In this document: one piece after another, positions 1 to 7,860 of the stretch
Layout: every line of letters begins with the position of its first letter
How positions within the stretch are numbered: the first letter of the stretch is position 1
Assembly (NCBI GenBank): GCA_046160725.1
Contig: JBJXHB010000518.1
Location: 1 to 15,693, forward strand
Direction: 5' to 3'
DNA length: 15,693 nucleotides
DNA from: JBJXHB01 sp046160725
GTDB taxonomy: Bacteria > Pseudomonadota > Gammaproteobacteria > Burkholderiales > Burkholderiaceae_C
Notes under the pieces: generated by a model
The model's database searches: none
What the model saw: only the letters and a program-made list of their open reading frames with translations
What the model was told of the DNA's origin: nothing
Program-made: the position numbers and the translations under genes

Positions 1-590
1 TTGGCCACGAAGACGAGGTCGATCGCGGCGGAGATGGTGCGCGGGTCCTCAATCCTGTAGGTGATCAGCTTGCGCAGCAAGCCCTCGAACTCCTGGTCGA
101 TCTGGTTGTCGCCTTTCAGGACCTGGACCGCCGCCTCGACATCGAGTCGCGCAAAGGCGTCCAGCGTGCGGCGCAACTGCTTCGTTGCCAGTTCGGCCTC
201 GAACAAAAGGTCGCCGACCGGCAAGCGCATGCGGCTGGACACGCCCGAGTTCAGAAGCCGCTGCACCGTGCGGGCAATGCGCGCGGCCTCGTCGCCCATG
301 CGCTCCAGGTTGGCGATCGTCTTCGATACCGCGATGATCAGGCGCAGGTCGCGGGCGGTGGGCTGGCGTCGGGCAATGATGGTGGACAGTTCTCGGTCGA
401 TCTCGACCTCCATCGCATTCACCCGCTCCTCTTCTGCCAGCACCGTCGACGCCATCTCGCCGTTGAAGCTGGCCAGCGCGGCGACGGCCTGCGCAACCTG
501 GGACTCGACCAGCCCCCCCATCTCCAGGACCTTGGTCGAGAGCCCGCTCAGCTCTGCATCGAACTGCGTGGACAGGTGTTTGTCACTCAT
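1..590 (-). CDS. phoU: PhoU, phosphate signalling regulator (3' end cut by window edge)
   Basis: PhoU couples the PstSCAB transporter to the PhoR sensor kinase and keeps the Pho regulon off when phosphate is plentiful; it acts in the cytoplasm at the inner membrane. The frame opens with ATG at 590 and stays open to the left edge, giving 196 residues, so roughly 40 are missing compared with the usual length of about 240. Visible family marks are the helical amphipathic pattern, QPTARDLR (residues 77-84) and ERMGDEA (96-102), the acidic metal-binding type motif of the first three-helix bundle. The second bundle starts near residue 125. An AAAGG stretch precedes the ATG. It follows pstB after 66 bp in the same direction, the normal last position of a pst operon. 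Identification is firm; only the C-terminus is unseen. Confidence 0.95.
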   Translation of the reverse strand, partial: MSDKHLSTQFDAELSGLSTKVLEMGGLVESQVAQAVAALASFNGEMASTVLAEEERVNAMEVEIDRELSTIIARRQPTARDLRLIIAVSKTIANLERMGDEAARIARTVQRLLNSGVSSRMRLPVGDLLFEAELATKQLRRTLDAFARLDVEAAVQVLKGDNQIDQEFEGLLRKLITYRIEDPRTISAAIDLVFVA

Positions 591-656
591 GGGGCAGCCT
601 TTCAGAACGGCGGGTCGCCGGGCCAGGGAAGGGAAGCAACGAAACGGCGCAGGACA

Positions 657-1454
657 TCAGCCGAAGCGTCCGGTGATGTAGTCCTCGGTCTCTTTGCGCT
701 TGGGCTTCATGAAGATCTCTCGCGTTTCGCCATATTCGATCATCTCGCCCAGGTACATGTAGGCCACGAAGTCGGACACGCGGGCCGCCTGCTGCATGTT
801 GTGGGTGACGATCAGCACCGACACGGTCTTCTTGATCTCGCCAATCAACTCCTCGATGGCGCCGGTGGCGATCGGGTCGAGAGCCGATGTCGGCTCGTCG
901 AAGAGAATGATCTCGGGGTCCGTCGCCAGCGCCCGTGCAATGCACAACCGCTGCTGTTGGCCGCCGGAGAGGTTCACCGCCACCTCGTCGAGACGGTCGC
1001 GGACCTCGTTCCACAGGGCCGCGCCCTTCAGGGCCGACTCGACCTTGTCCTCCACGTAGCTGCGTGAGCGCTCGTTGCGCACCCGCAGCCCATAGGCCAC
1101 GTTCTCGAAGATGGACTTTGGGAAAGGATTGGGCTTCTGGAAAACCATCGAGATGCGCATGCGGACCTCGATCGGGTCCACCTGCGGGGCGAGCACGTTG
1201 ACCTCGTCAGGCAGGAGATGGATCTCACCGTCGTAGCGATGTCCGGGATACAGGTCATGCATGCGGTTGAAGCAGCGCAGGAAGGTGCTCTTGCCGCAGC
1301 CCGACGGCCCGATCAGGGCCGTCACATGGTGCTCGTATACCGGCATTGAAACGCCCTTGAGCGCCTTGAAGTCGCCATAGTAGAAGTCCAGCGACTTGGA
1401 CTGCGCCTTCATCGGCGGCGCCTTGGCCGGGAGCGTGATGGTCGAGGCATTCAT
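657..1454 (-). CDS. pstB: PstB, phosphate ABC transporter ATPase
   Basis: ATP-hydrolysing subunit of the high-affinity phosphate importer; a PstB dimer sits on the cytoplasmic face of PstC-PstA. The 265-residue protein has Walker A GPSGCGKST (49-57), a Q-loop glutamine near 106 in VFQKPNPFP, signature LSGGQQQR (162-169), Walker B IILFDEP (182-188), D-loop SALD and switch histidine H218. FYYGDFKALK near the N-terminus and the C-terminal KETEDYITGRFG are typical of PstB rather than of other ABC ATPases. The ATG lies 7 bp after the pstA stop. The Shine-Dalgarno there is poor, so coupling to pstA translation is likely. All catalytic residues are present and the length is normal for the family. 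Confidence 0.97.
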   Translation of the reverse strand: MNASTITLPAKAPPMKAQSKSLDFYYGDFKALKGVSMPVYEHHVTALIGPSGCGKSTFLRCFNRMHDLYPGHRYDGEIHLLPDEVNVLAPQVDPIEVRMRISMVFQKPNPFPKSIFENVAYGLRVRNERSRSYVEDKVESALKGAALWNEVRDRLDEVAVNLSGGQQQRLCIARALATDPEIILFDEPTSALDPIATGAIEELIGEIKKTVSVLIVTHNMQQAARVSDFVAYMYLGEMIEYGETREIFMKPKRKETEDYITGRFG

Positions 1455-1461
1455 GGATGGA

Positions 1462-2397
1462 TCACCATTTCAGATTCTTGCGCAGCCGGTAGCGCAGCCA
1501 GATGGCCATGGCATTCATGCCCAAGGTCATCACGACCAGCACCAGGCTGGCGGCTGCGGCGTTCTGATGGAAGGCCGGGTCAGGGCGCGATGTCCAGTTG
1601 AAGATCTGGATCGGCATCACGGTGAAGGGCGAGAACAGCCAGTCGAACAGCCCTGCCGCCGGCTCGCCGCTGCCGGGCATCGGCGGCAGGAAGGCGATGA
1701 AGGTCAGCGCGCCGATGGTGATGATGGGCGCCGTCTCGCCAATGGCACGTGCCATGCCGATGATGACCCCGGTCAGGATGCCGGGCAGGCCATAGGGAAC
1801 CAGATGGTGGCTGACCACCTGCCACTGCGACGCCCCGCAGGCATAGGCGCCCTCGCGGATGTGCTGGGGGATGGACCGCAGCGCCTCGCGAGTGGCGACG
1901 ATGACGATGGGCAGGATCAGCAGTGCCAGCGTCAGGCCGGCGGCCAGGATGCTCTGGCCGAGCCCGAAGGTGTAGACGAACAGCCCGAGTGCCAGCAGTC
2001 CGTAGACGATGGACGGCACGCCCGCCAGGTTGCTGATGTTGATCTCGATGACGTCGGTCATCCAGTTCTTCTTGGCGTACTCCTCGAGGTAGATGGCGCC
2101 CGCGATACCGACCGGAACAGCAAAGAAGCCGGTCACCATCATCACCAGGATGGAGCCCACCCAAGCCGAGAGGATGCCGGCCTCGCCCGAGCGCCGGGAC
2201 GGGAAGTTGGTGAAGAACTCGGCACTCAGCCTCGGGGCGCCGTCGATCACCATGCTGGCGAACAGCGCGGCCAGCGTCAGGATGCCGACCATCAGCGCCA
2301 GCACACCGGCCAGGGCGAACAAGGTGTCCCAACGCTTGGCAGCGCGGATCAGGCGGCGGATGTCATCCGCGCGGGCGGCGGCGGAAGTGGCAGCCAT
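1462..2397 (-). CDS. pstA: PstA, phosphate ABC transporter permease
   Basis: Inner-membrane permease that pairs with PstC to form the phosphate channel. The start at 2397 gives 311 residues with about six hydrophobic segments (near 27-50, 76-104, 124-146, 150-168, 208-236 and 280-302). The EAA loop that contacts PstB runs from E171 (EALRSIPQHIREGAYACGAS) to about 201. The frame stays open far upstream inside pstC, but this start is chosen because GGGAGG lies 7 nt before it and MAATSAAARADDIRR begins just ahead of the first membrane span. The ATG shares one base with the pstC stop (TGATG), a classic coupling arrangement. Length and order fit the family; no defect is seen. Confidence 0.95.
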   Translation of the reverse strand: MAATSAAARADDIRRLIRAAKRWDTLFALAGVLALMVGILTLAALFASMVIDGAPRLSAEFFTNFPSRRSGEAGILSAWVGSILVMMVTGFFAVPVGIAGAIYLEEYAKKNWMTDVIEINISNLAGVPSIVYGLLALGLFVYTFGLGQSILAAGLTLALLILPIVIVATREALRSIPQHIREGAYACGASQWQVVSHHLVPYGLPGILTGVIIGMARAIGETAPIITIGALTFIAFLPPMPGSGEPAAGLFDWLFSPFTVMPIQIFNWTSRPDPAFHQNAAAASLVLVVMTLGMNAMAIWLRYRLRKNLKW

Positions 2398-3368
2398 CAG
2401 TAGGCCTCCCGATACTTGCGCCGGATCCAGTGCCCCAGCATGTTGAAGGTCAGCGTCAGCAGCAGCAGCATCAGGCCGGCCGCGAAGATGGTCTGGTAGC
2501 CGACCGACCCATGGGGCAGGTCGCCCAATGCCACCTGGACGATATAGGAGGTGATGGTTGCCGCCGGCTCCAGGGGATTGAAGGAGAGATTCGGCTGCAT
2601 GCCGGCCGCCACGGCCAGGATCATGGTCTCGCCGACGGCGCGGGAGATGCCGAGGATGTAGGCCGATGCGATGCCGGACAGCGCCGCCGGCACCACCACC
2701 CGTATGGCGGTCTGGAAACGGGTGGCTCCCATCGCATACGAACCCTCCCGCAGGCTCATCGGCACGGCACGCATCGCATCCTCGGACAGTGAGGATACAT
2801 ACGGGATGATCATGATGCCCATCACCAGCCCGGCTGACAGCACGTTGAAGCCTGGCAACTCGGGGAACACCTTCTGCAGCAGTGGCGTCACGAACAGCAG
2901 CGCGAAGTAGCCGTAGATGATGGTTGGCACGCCGGACAGCAGCTCCAACGTCGGCTTCAGGATCTCGCGTGTGCGATGCCCCGCGAACTCGGACAGGTAG
3001 ATGGCGATGATGGTGCCCAGTGGGATCGCCACCACGAGCGCGACCGCGGAGCTCGTCAGCGTGCCGGACAGCAGAACGCTGATGCCGAAGTGCGCGTCCG
3101 AGAACAAAGGCGTCCATTGCGTGTCGGTGAGAAACGTCCACACCGACACCTGGCTGAAGAAGACCACCGACTCCTTGAGCAGGATGTAGACGATGCCCAG
3201 GGTGGTCAACACCGACACCGAAGCGGCCATGAACAGGACCGCCTCGATGATGCGCTCGCGCCGCTGCCGGCGGGTCTTGTCCTGTGCCAACTGGGCCAGG
3301 CGCTGCTCGCCGGTCAACGGGGACGCGACGACATCGGCCGAAGGCGGGGTCTGCGCGGTGACGCTCAT
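2397..3368 (-). CDS. pstC: PstC, phosphate ABC transporter permease
   Basis: Partner permease of PstA in the phosphate importer. The 323-residue protein has a basic cytoplasmic N-terminus (KTRRQRRER, 31-39), a first membrane span at about 43-64, a periplasmic stretch (70-95), then five further spans. The EAA loop starts at E196 (EDAMRAVPMSLREGSYAMGA). The motif ELLSGVPTIIYGYFAL (142-157) is highly typical of PstC. ATG at 3368 is used; its ribosome binding site is weak (GGGA about 10 nt upstream). It is separated from pstS by 92 bp holding a strong hairpin, and it overlaps pstA by one base. The protein resembles the PstC class that partners SphX/PstS-type binding proteins. Confidence 0.95.
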   Translation of the reverse strand: MSVTAQTPPSADVVASPLTGEQRLAQLAQDKTRRQRRERIIEAVLFMAASVSVLTTLGIVYILLKESVVFFSQVSVWTFLTDTQWTPLFSDAHFGISVLLSGTLTSSAVALVVAIPLGTIIAIYLSEFAGHRTREILKPTLELLSGVPTIIYGYFALLFVTPLLQKVFPELPGFNVLSAGLVMGIMIIPYVSSLSEDAMRAVPMSLREGSYAMGATRFQTAIRVVVPAALSGIASAYILGISRAVGETMILAVAAGMQPNLSFNPLEPAATITSYIVQVALGDLPHGSVGYQTIFAAGLMLLLLTLTFNMLGHWIRRKYREAY

Positions 3369-3403
3369 GTTCTTATCCCGGGCTGTGCGTTTCGGTCAGA
3401 AGC

Positions 3404-3432
3404 ATGGCCCCGGGCGTGCGCCTCGGGGCCAT
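3404..3432 (-). promoter_or_regulatory. Strong hairpin between pstS and pstC
   Basis: The 9-base arms ATGGCCCCG (3404-3412) and CGGGGCCAT (3424-3432) are perfect reverse complements. An inner GGC/GCC stem closes a GTGC loop, with one unpaired base. It lies 28 bp after the pstS stop and 35 bp before the pstC start. No T-run follows in the reading direction, so full termination is unlikely. By analogy with other transporter operons it probably stabilises the upstream pstS message or causes partial termination, giving more binding protein than permease. The pairing is seen; the function is inferred. Confidence 0.6.
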
Positions 3433-3460
3433 CGGACGACCTCTGGGGGCCTGCGATCGA

Positions 3461-4450
3461 TCAGAGCTTGGCTTCGCGGGCCAGCAGGTCGTCGATCCGC
3501 ACCCCGACTTCATTCTTGCCGCCGAAGACGGTGCCCTTCTTGCCCTTGACCAGGTGATCCAGCCCCAGGGTATAGGCCTTCGACGGCAGCGGCACGTACT
3601 TCACTTCCTTGGCGATCTTGGCCGCGTGCTTGAGATAGTACTCAGCGAACTCGCGCACCTCCGGCTTGGCCAGCGACTTGGCGTTGACATAGATGAAGAT
3701 CGGACGGGACAGCGGCTGGTAGGTGCCGTCCAGCACCGTCGCCTCAGAGGGGCCGACCGCCGGCTTGCCGGCCTTCTCGATGATCGGCACGGCGCGCAGC
3801 TTGCCCTGGTTCTCGGCAAAGTAGGCGTAGCCGAAGTAGCCGATCGCATTGACGTCCTGCGAGACACCCTGGACCAGCACGTTGTCGTCCTCGGACGCCG
3901 TGAAGTCGCCCCGGCTGGCCTTGGACTTGCCGGTGATGGCTTCGGTGAAGTAGTCGAAAGTACCGGAGTCGGACCCTGCGCCGAACAGCTTGATCGGCGC
4001 ATCCGGCCAGGCCGGGTTGACCTGGTTCCAGCGCATGATCTTGCCTTGCGCGGCCGGCTCCCACATCTTCTTGAGTTCCTCGACCGTGATGGCCTTCAGG
4101 AAGGTGTTGCGGGGGTTCATCACCACCGTCAACGCGTCAAAGGCCACGGGCAGCTCGATGTATTCCACGCCGGCCGCCTTGCAGTCTGCCATTTCCTTCT
4201 CGAGGATCGGGCGCGACGCATTGGCGATGTCGATCTCGTTGCGGCAGAACTTCTTGAAGCCGCCACCGGTGCCGCTGACGCCAACGGTGACCTTCATCGC
4301 GCCCTTCTTGAACTTCTGGAAGTCCTCGGCAACGCCTTCGGTGATGGGAAAGACGGTGGACGAGCCGTCCACCTTGATCACCTGGGCCTGTGCGGGCAGC
4401 ACGAAGGACGCCAGCAAGGCCGATGCGGCGGCGAGATAGGTGATGTTCAT
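3461..4450 (-). CDS. pstS: PstS, periplasmic phosphate-binding protein (SphX-like class)
   Basis: Captures phosphate in the periplasm and delivers it to PstCA. The ATG at 4450 has AGGAG five nt upstream and gives 329 residues. The N-terminus MNITYLAAASALLASFVLPAQA reads as a signal peptide with likely cleavage after A22. The mature protein begins QVIKVDGSSTVFPIT, then GVSGTGGGF (57-65), NASRPI (77-82) and GAGSDSGTFDYF (157-168), the phosphate-contact loops of this family. The sequence looks like the cyanobacterial SphX/PstS class rather than the classical E. coli PstS class. The signal peptide lacks a positive charge in its first residues; GTG codons at 4480 and 4483 would add a lysine but have no good ribosome site. 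Two Pho box pairs lie just upstream. It is first in the pst operon. Confidence 0.95.
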   Translation of the reverse strand: MNITYLAAASALLASFVLPAQAQVIKVDGSSTVFPITEGVAEDFQKFKKGAMKVTVGVSGTGGGFKKFCRNEIDIANASRPILEKEMADCKAAGVEYIELPVAFDALTVVMNPRNTFLKAITVEELKKMWEPAAQGKIMRWNQVNPAWPDAPIKLFGAGSDSGTFDYFTEAITGKSKASRGDFTASEDDNVLVQGVSQDVNAIGYFGYAYFAENQGKLRAVPIIEKAGKPAVGPSEATVLDGTYQPLSRPIFIYVNAKSLAKPEVREFAEYYLKHAAKIAKEVKYVPLPSKAYTLGLDHLVKGKKGTVFGGKNEVGVRIDDLLAREAKL

Positions 4451-4499
4451 TGATGCTCCTGTAGGGACTGATTTATCCACCACAGTTACTGTAGGCATC

Positions 4500-4552
4500 G
4501 ATGATGACGGGGCTGTGACAGTCCGGGGCGCTATGTGACCGCTCGATGACGG
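4500..4552 (-). promoter_or_regulatory. Two tandem Pho boxes upstream of pstS
   Basis: Reading toward pstS, CTGTCACAGCC (4521-4511) is followed directly by CCGTCATCATC (4510-4500). These are two 11-bp units matching the PhoB consensus CTGTCA repeated every 11 bp, with one mismatch in the second. Farther upstream CCGTCATCGAG (4552-4542) and CGGTCACATAG (4541-4531) form a second 11-bp pair. The two pairs are separated by 9 bp. Downstream, TACAGT (4493-4488) is a possible -10, which would place the proximal box over the -35 position as at known PhoB-activated promoters. This strongly supports phosphate-starvation control starting here, independent of glmM. Confidence 0.85.
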
Positions 4553-4587
4553 CCGGGGTGGCGCCTCGCCACCGACAATCGGCCGTC
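4548..4587 (-). terminator. Nested stem-loop after glmM (terminator-like, no T-run)
   Basis: An outer perfect 8-bp stem, GACGGCCG (4548-4555) with CGGCCGTC (4580-4587), encloses an inner perfect 7-bp stem, GGTGGCG (4557-4563) with CGCCACC (4567-4573), closed by three bases. It begins 24 bp after the glmM stop. No T-tract follows, so it is not a standard intrinsic terminator; it may mark the 3' end of the glmM message or insulate pstS. The distal arm overlaps the outermost Pho box half-site (4552-4542). Confidence 0.45.
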
Positions 4588-4610
4588 CAAGCGCATGGGC
4601 TGCTGCTGGA

Positions 4611-5942
4611 TCAGGCCCGGACCAACGCTGCGAGCCGCTCGGCCTGGCGCCGCGCCACATCGGCGTCCCGCGCCTCGACCATCACCCGAAGCACCGGTTC
4701 GGTGCCAGAGGCACGTATCAACACACGGCCATCGTCACCGAGCTCGCGCTCGACCGCCTCTGCCTCGGCCACCAGCCCTGCGTTGCGGCGCCAGTCGCCG
4801 CGCTCGGCGACGCGGACATTGAGCATGGTCTGCGGAAACAGGGTGACCGTCGCCAGCAGGTCGGCCAGGCTGCGGCCGCTGCGCTGCACGGCCTGCAGCA
4901 CCTGCAACGCACTGACGATGCCGTCGCCCGTGGTGTGCTTGTCCAGGCACAGCAGATGCCCGGAGCTCTCGCCGCCCAAGATCCAGCCACGCGCGGCCAA
5001 CTCCTCCAGCACGTAGCGGTCGCCGACCTTGGCTCGCACCAGGTCAACGCCGTCGCGGCGAAGTGCGGACTCGACGGCTTTGTTGGTCATCAGGGTACCC
5101 ACAGCACCCGGCACCGCCTGGCCTTGGGCCAGACGGTCCGCCACCATGACATACAGCAGTTCGTCGCCGTTGTAGAGACGACCCTGACTGTCGACCAACT
5201 GCAGCCGGTCGGCGTCCCCGTCCAGCGCGATACCGTAGTCCGCGCCGACCTCCCGCACCATGCGCTGCAGGGCCTCGGGATGGGTCGCGCCCACGCCATC
5301 GTTGATGTTCAGCCCATCAGGCTTGACGCCGATGGCCACGACGTCGGCGCCCAGCTCATGAAAAACGTCCGGCGCGACGTGATACGCGGCGCCGTGGGCC
5401 GCGTCCACGACCAGCTTCAGCCCCCGCAGCGACAGGTCGTTGCCGACCGTGCTCTTGCAGAACTCGATGTAGCGGCCCCGCGCGTACTCGTCCTTGCGAG
5501 CCTTGCCCAGCGAACGGGCGTCCACCCATTGGGGCTCTTCTTCTAGCGCGGCCTCGACCGCCATCTCCCAGTCGTCCGGCAGCTTCTCGCCCCGGGCGGA
5601 GAAGAACTTGACGCCGTTGTCGGGATAGGGGTTGTGCGAGGCGCTGATGACCACACCCAGGTCCAGGCGCAATGCGCGCGTCAGGTAGGCCACGCCCGGC
5701 GTGGGCAACGGGCCTGTCAGCCAGGTGTCGACGCCGGCGGACGCAAAGCCCGCCTCCAGCGACGACTCGATCATGTAGCCCGAAATCCGGGTGTCCTTGC
5801 CCACGAGCACCTTGGGCCGTTGTCGGTCGCGGCGCAACACGCGGCCCACCGCATGCCCGAGACGCAGCATGAAATCCGGTGTGATCGGCGAGGTACCAAC
5901 CGTGCCGCGGATGCCATCCGTTCCGAACCAGCGTCTGCTCAA
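4611..5942 (-). CDS. glmM: GlmM, phosphoglucosamine mutase
   Basis: Converts glucosamine-6-phosphate to glucosamine-1-phosphate, feeding UDP-GlcNAc for peptidoglycan and lipopolysaccharide; cytoplasmic. The 443-residue protein carries FGTDGIRG (6-13), the phosphoserine loop ISASHNP with the catalytic serine at S102 (same number as in E. coli), metal-binding DGDADR (241-246), sugar-binding GGESSGH (323-329) and phosphate-binding RASGTEP (410-416). The start is TTG at 5942: the upstream ftsH stop lies in the same frame only 15 bp away, and the family begins right before this FGTDGIRG, so no ATG is possible. The Shine-Dalgarno is weak (GGGG about 7 nt upstream), suggesting translational coupling to ftsH. 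folP, common between these two genes elsewhere, is missing. Confidence 0.96.
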   Translation of the reverse strand: MSRRWFGTDGIRGTVGTSPITPDFMLRLGHAVGRVLRRDRQRPKVLVGKDTRISGYMIESSLEAGFASAGVDTWLTGPLPTPGVAYLTRALRLDLGVVISASHNPYPDNGVKFFSARGEKLPDDWEMAVEAALEEEPQWVDARSLGKARKDEYARGRYIEFCKSTVGNDLSLRGLKLVVDAAHGAAYHVAPDVFHELGADVVAIGVKPDGLNINDGVGATHPEALQRMVREVGADYGIALDGDADRLQLVDSQGRLYNGDELLYVMVADRLAQGQAVPGAVGTLMTNKAVESALRRDGVDLVRAKVGDRYVLEELAARGWILGGESSGHLLCLDKHTTGDGIVSALQVLQAVQRSGRSLADLLATVTLFPQTMLNVRVAERGDWRRNAGLVAEAEAVERELGDDGRVLIRASGTEPVLRVMVEARDADVARRQAERLAALVRA

Positions 5943-5957
5943 GGATGGATCCCCGGG

Positions 5958-7859
5958 TCAGGATGCCGCGGCCGGCTGGGCCTCCGGCTCCGGCGGCGTC
6001 GTCGGTCCGCTGGCGCGCGGTGTCGATGCCGTCTCCCGGGGCGGACGCGGCGGCCTGTCGTTCATGATGTCGTCAATCTGGTCGGCATCGATGGTCTCGA
6101 AGTCCAGCAGGGCCTTGGCCAGCGCATGCATCTTGTCCTGATGGGACTCGATCAGGCGGCGAGCCACGCCGTACTGCTGGTCGATGATGCGGCGCACCTC
6201 GGCATCCACCTTGCGCATGGTGTCTTCGGAGATGTTCGTGGTCTTCGTCACCGACCGGCCGAGAAAGACCTCGCCTTCGTTCTCGGCATAGACCATCGGC
6301 CCGAGTGCGTCGCTCATGCCGTAGCGCATGACCATGTCACGCGCCAGCTGCGTCGCACGCTCGAAGTCATTACTGGCACCGGTGGTCATCTGGTGCATGA
6401 ACACCTCTTCTGCAATGCGGCCGCCGAAAAGCATCGAGATCCGATTCAGCATCAGTTCACGGTCGGTGCTGTAGCGGTCCTTCTCAGGCAACGACACCGT
6501 CACGCCAAGTGCGCCACCACGGGGAATGATGGTCACCTTGTGTACGGGGTCCAGCTTGGGCAGCAGCCGGGCGATCAGCGCATGGCCGGCCTCGTGATAG
6601 GCGGTGTTCTTGCGCTCGTCCTCGTCCATCACCATCGACTTGCGCTCCGATCCCATCAGGATCTTGTCCTTGGCGCTTTCGAAGTCCTGCATCTCGACAA
6701 CGCGGCCGTTGCGGCGTGCCGCGAACAAGGCAGCCTCGTTGACCAGGTTGGCCAAGTCGGCACCGGAGAAGCCCGGCGTGCCGCGGGCAATGATGTCGGC
6801 GCGCACGTCCTGGCCGATCGGCACCTTGCGCATGTGCACATTGAGGATCTGCTCGCGGCCGCGGATATCCGGCAGCGTCACATAGACCTGTCGGTCAAAG
6901 CGACCCGGGCGCAGCAGCGCCGGATCCAGGATGTCCGGCCGGTTGGTGGCGGCCATGACGATGACGCCGAGGTTGGTCTCGAATCCGTCCATCTCGACCA
7001 GCATCTGGTTCAACGTCTGCTCGCGCTCATCGTTGCCACCGCCAAGGCCAGCGCCGCGATGGCGACCAACCGCGTCGATCTCATCGATGAAGATGATGCA
7101 CGGCGCGTTCTTCTTGGCCTGCTCGAACATGTCGCGCACCCGAGCCGCACCAACGCCGACAAACATCTCGACGAAGTCAGAGCCGGAGATCGAGAAGAAT
7201 GGCACCTTGGCCTCGCCGGCGATCGCCTTGGCCAGCAACGTCTTGCCTGTGCCTGGGGGGCCGACCAGCAGGACGCCACGGGGGATTCGGCCACCGAGCT
7301 TCTGGAACTTCTGCGGATCCTTGAGGAAGTCGACCAGTTCCTTGACCTCCTCCTTGGCCTCGTCGCAGCCGGCCACATCCGCAAACGTGACCGCGTTGCT
7401 GTTCTCGTCCAGCAGGCGAGCGCGACTCTTGCCGAAGCTGAAAGCCCCGCCCTTTCCTCCGCCTTGCATTTGACGCATGAAGTAGATCCAGACGCCGATC
7501 AGCAGCAGCATGGGGCCCCAGCTGATCAGCAGGCTCACCAGGAGGGATGGCTCCTCACGCGGCTTGACATCGAACTTGACGCCGCTGTTGATCAGATCGC
7601 CGACCAGGCCCCGATCCAGAAAGGTCGCGGTCGACCGAACCTTGGTGCCGTCGTCCCGGATGGCGAGGATCTCCGTGCCGCCACCACCCTCCTGCAGCGT
7701 GACCTGCTTGATGCGCTTGTTGCGCACCTCCTCCAGGAACTCGGAGTAGCCGATCTGCTGGCTGGTGCTGACCGTGCGGTCGAACTGCTTGAAGACCGTG
7801 AAAAGCACAAGCGCGATCACCAGCCAGACGGCGACCTTCGAAAACCAGGGGTTGCTCAC
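5958..7859 (-). CDS. ftsH: FtsH, membrane-anchored ATP-dependent zinc protease
   Basis: Degrades misfolded membrane proteins and regulators such as sigma-32 and LpxC in enterics. The chosen GTG at 7859 has a perfect AAAGGAG five nt upstream and gives 633 residues (family about 610-650). Order: membrane span 1 (9-23), periplasmic domain (about 28-105), span 2 (106-127), glycine-rich linker, AAA+ domain with Walker A GPPGTGKT (200-207), Walker B IIFIDEID (255-262) and second region of homology (301-320), then the peptidase with HEAGH (422-426) and third zinc ligand D498. The tail after 600 is proline/alanine-rich and probably disordered. A heat-shock promoter and structured leader precede it; glmM follows after 15 bp. 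An upstream TTG-type extension is rejected because the ribosome site fits GTG. Confidence 0.97.
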   Translation of the reverse strand: MSNPWFSKVAVWLVIALVLFTVFKQFDRTVSTSQQIGYSEFLEEVRNKRIKQVTLQEGGGGTEILAIRDDGTKVRSTATFLDRGLVGDLINSGVKFDVKPREEPSLLVSLLISWGPMLLLIGVWIYFMRQMQGGGKGGAFSFGKSRARLLDENSNAVTFADVAGCDEAKEEVKELVDFLKDPQKFQKLGGRIPRGVLLVGPPGTGKTLLAKAIAGEAKVPFFSISGSDFVEMFVGVGAARVRDMFEQAKKNAPCIIFIDEIDAVGRHRGAGLGGGNDEREQTLNQMLVEMDGFETNLGVIVMAATNRPDILDPALLRPGRFDRQVYVTLPDIRGREQILNVHMRKVPIGQDVRADIIARGTPGFSGADLANLVNEAALFAARRNGRVVEMQDFESAKDKILMGSERKSMVMDEDERKNTAYHEAGHALIARLLPKLDPVHKVTIIPRGGALGVTVSLPEKDRYSTDRELMLNRISMLFGGRIAEEVFMHQMTTGASNDFERATQLARDMVMRYGMSDALGPMVYAENEGEVFLGRSVTKTTNISEDTMRKVDAEVRRIIDQQYGVARRLIESHQDKMHALAKALLDFETIDADQIDDIMNDRPPRPPRETASTPRASGPTTPPEPEAQPAAAS

Positions 7860-7860
7860 T

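Noticed and set aside
1462..3141. A 559-codon frame that would extend PstA by 248 residues
   Set aside because: The extra part is an out-of-frame reading of pstC. PstA has a good ribosome site at 2397 and normal length from there.
4482..4492. Palindrome ACAGTTACTGT before pstS as a regulator site
   Set aside because: Short, and it overlaps the likely -10 of the Pho promoter; no known site matches.
3461..4660. PstS extended by 70 residues upstream of 4450
   Set aside because: The extension crosses the Pho boxes and hairpin and would bury the signal peptide.
5943..5960. GGATCCCCGGGT resembling a cloning-vector polylinker
   Set aside because: Only 12 bases match; flanks continue directly into ftsH and glmM, so chance in GC-rich DNA is the simple explanation.
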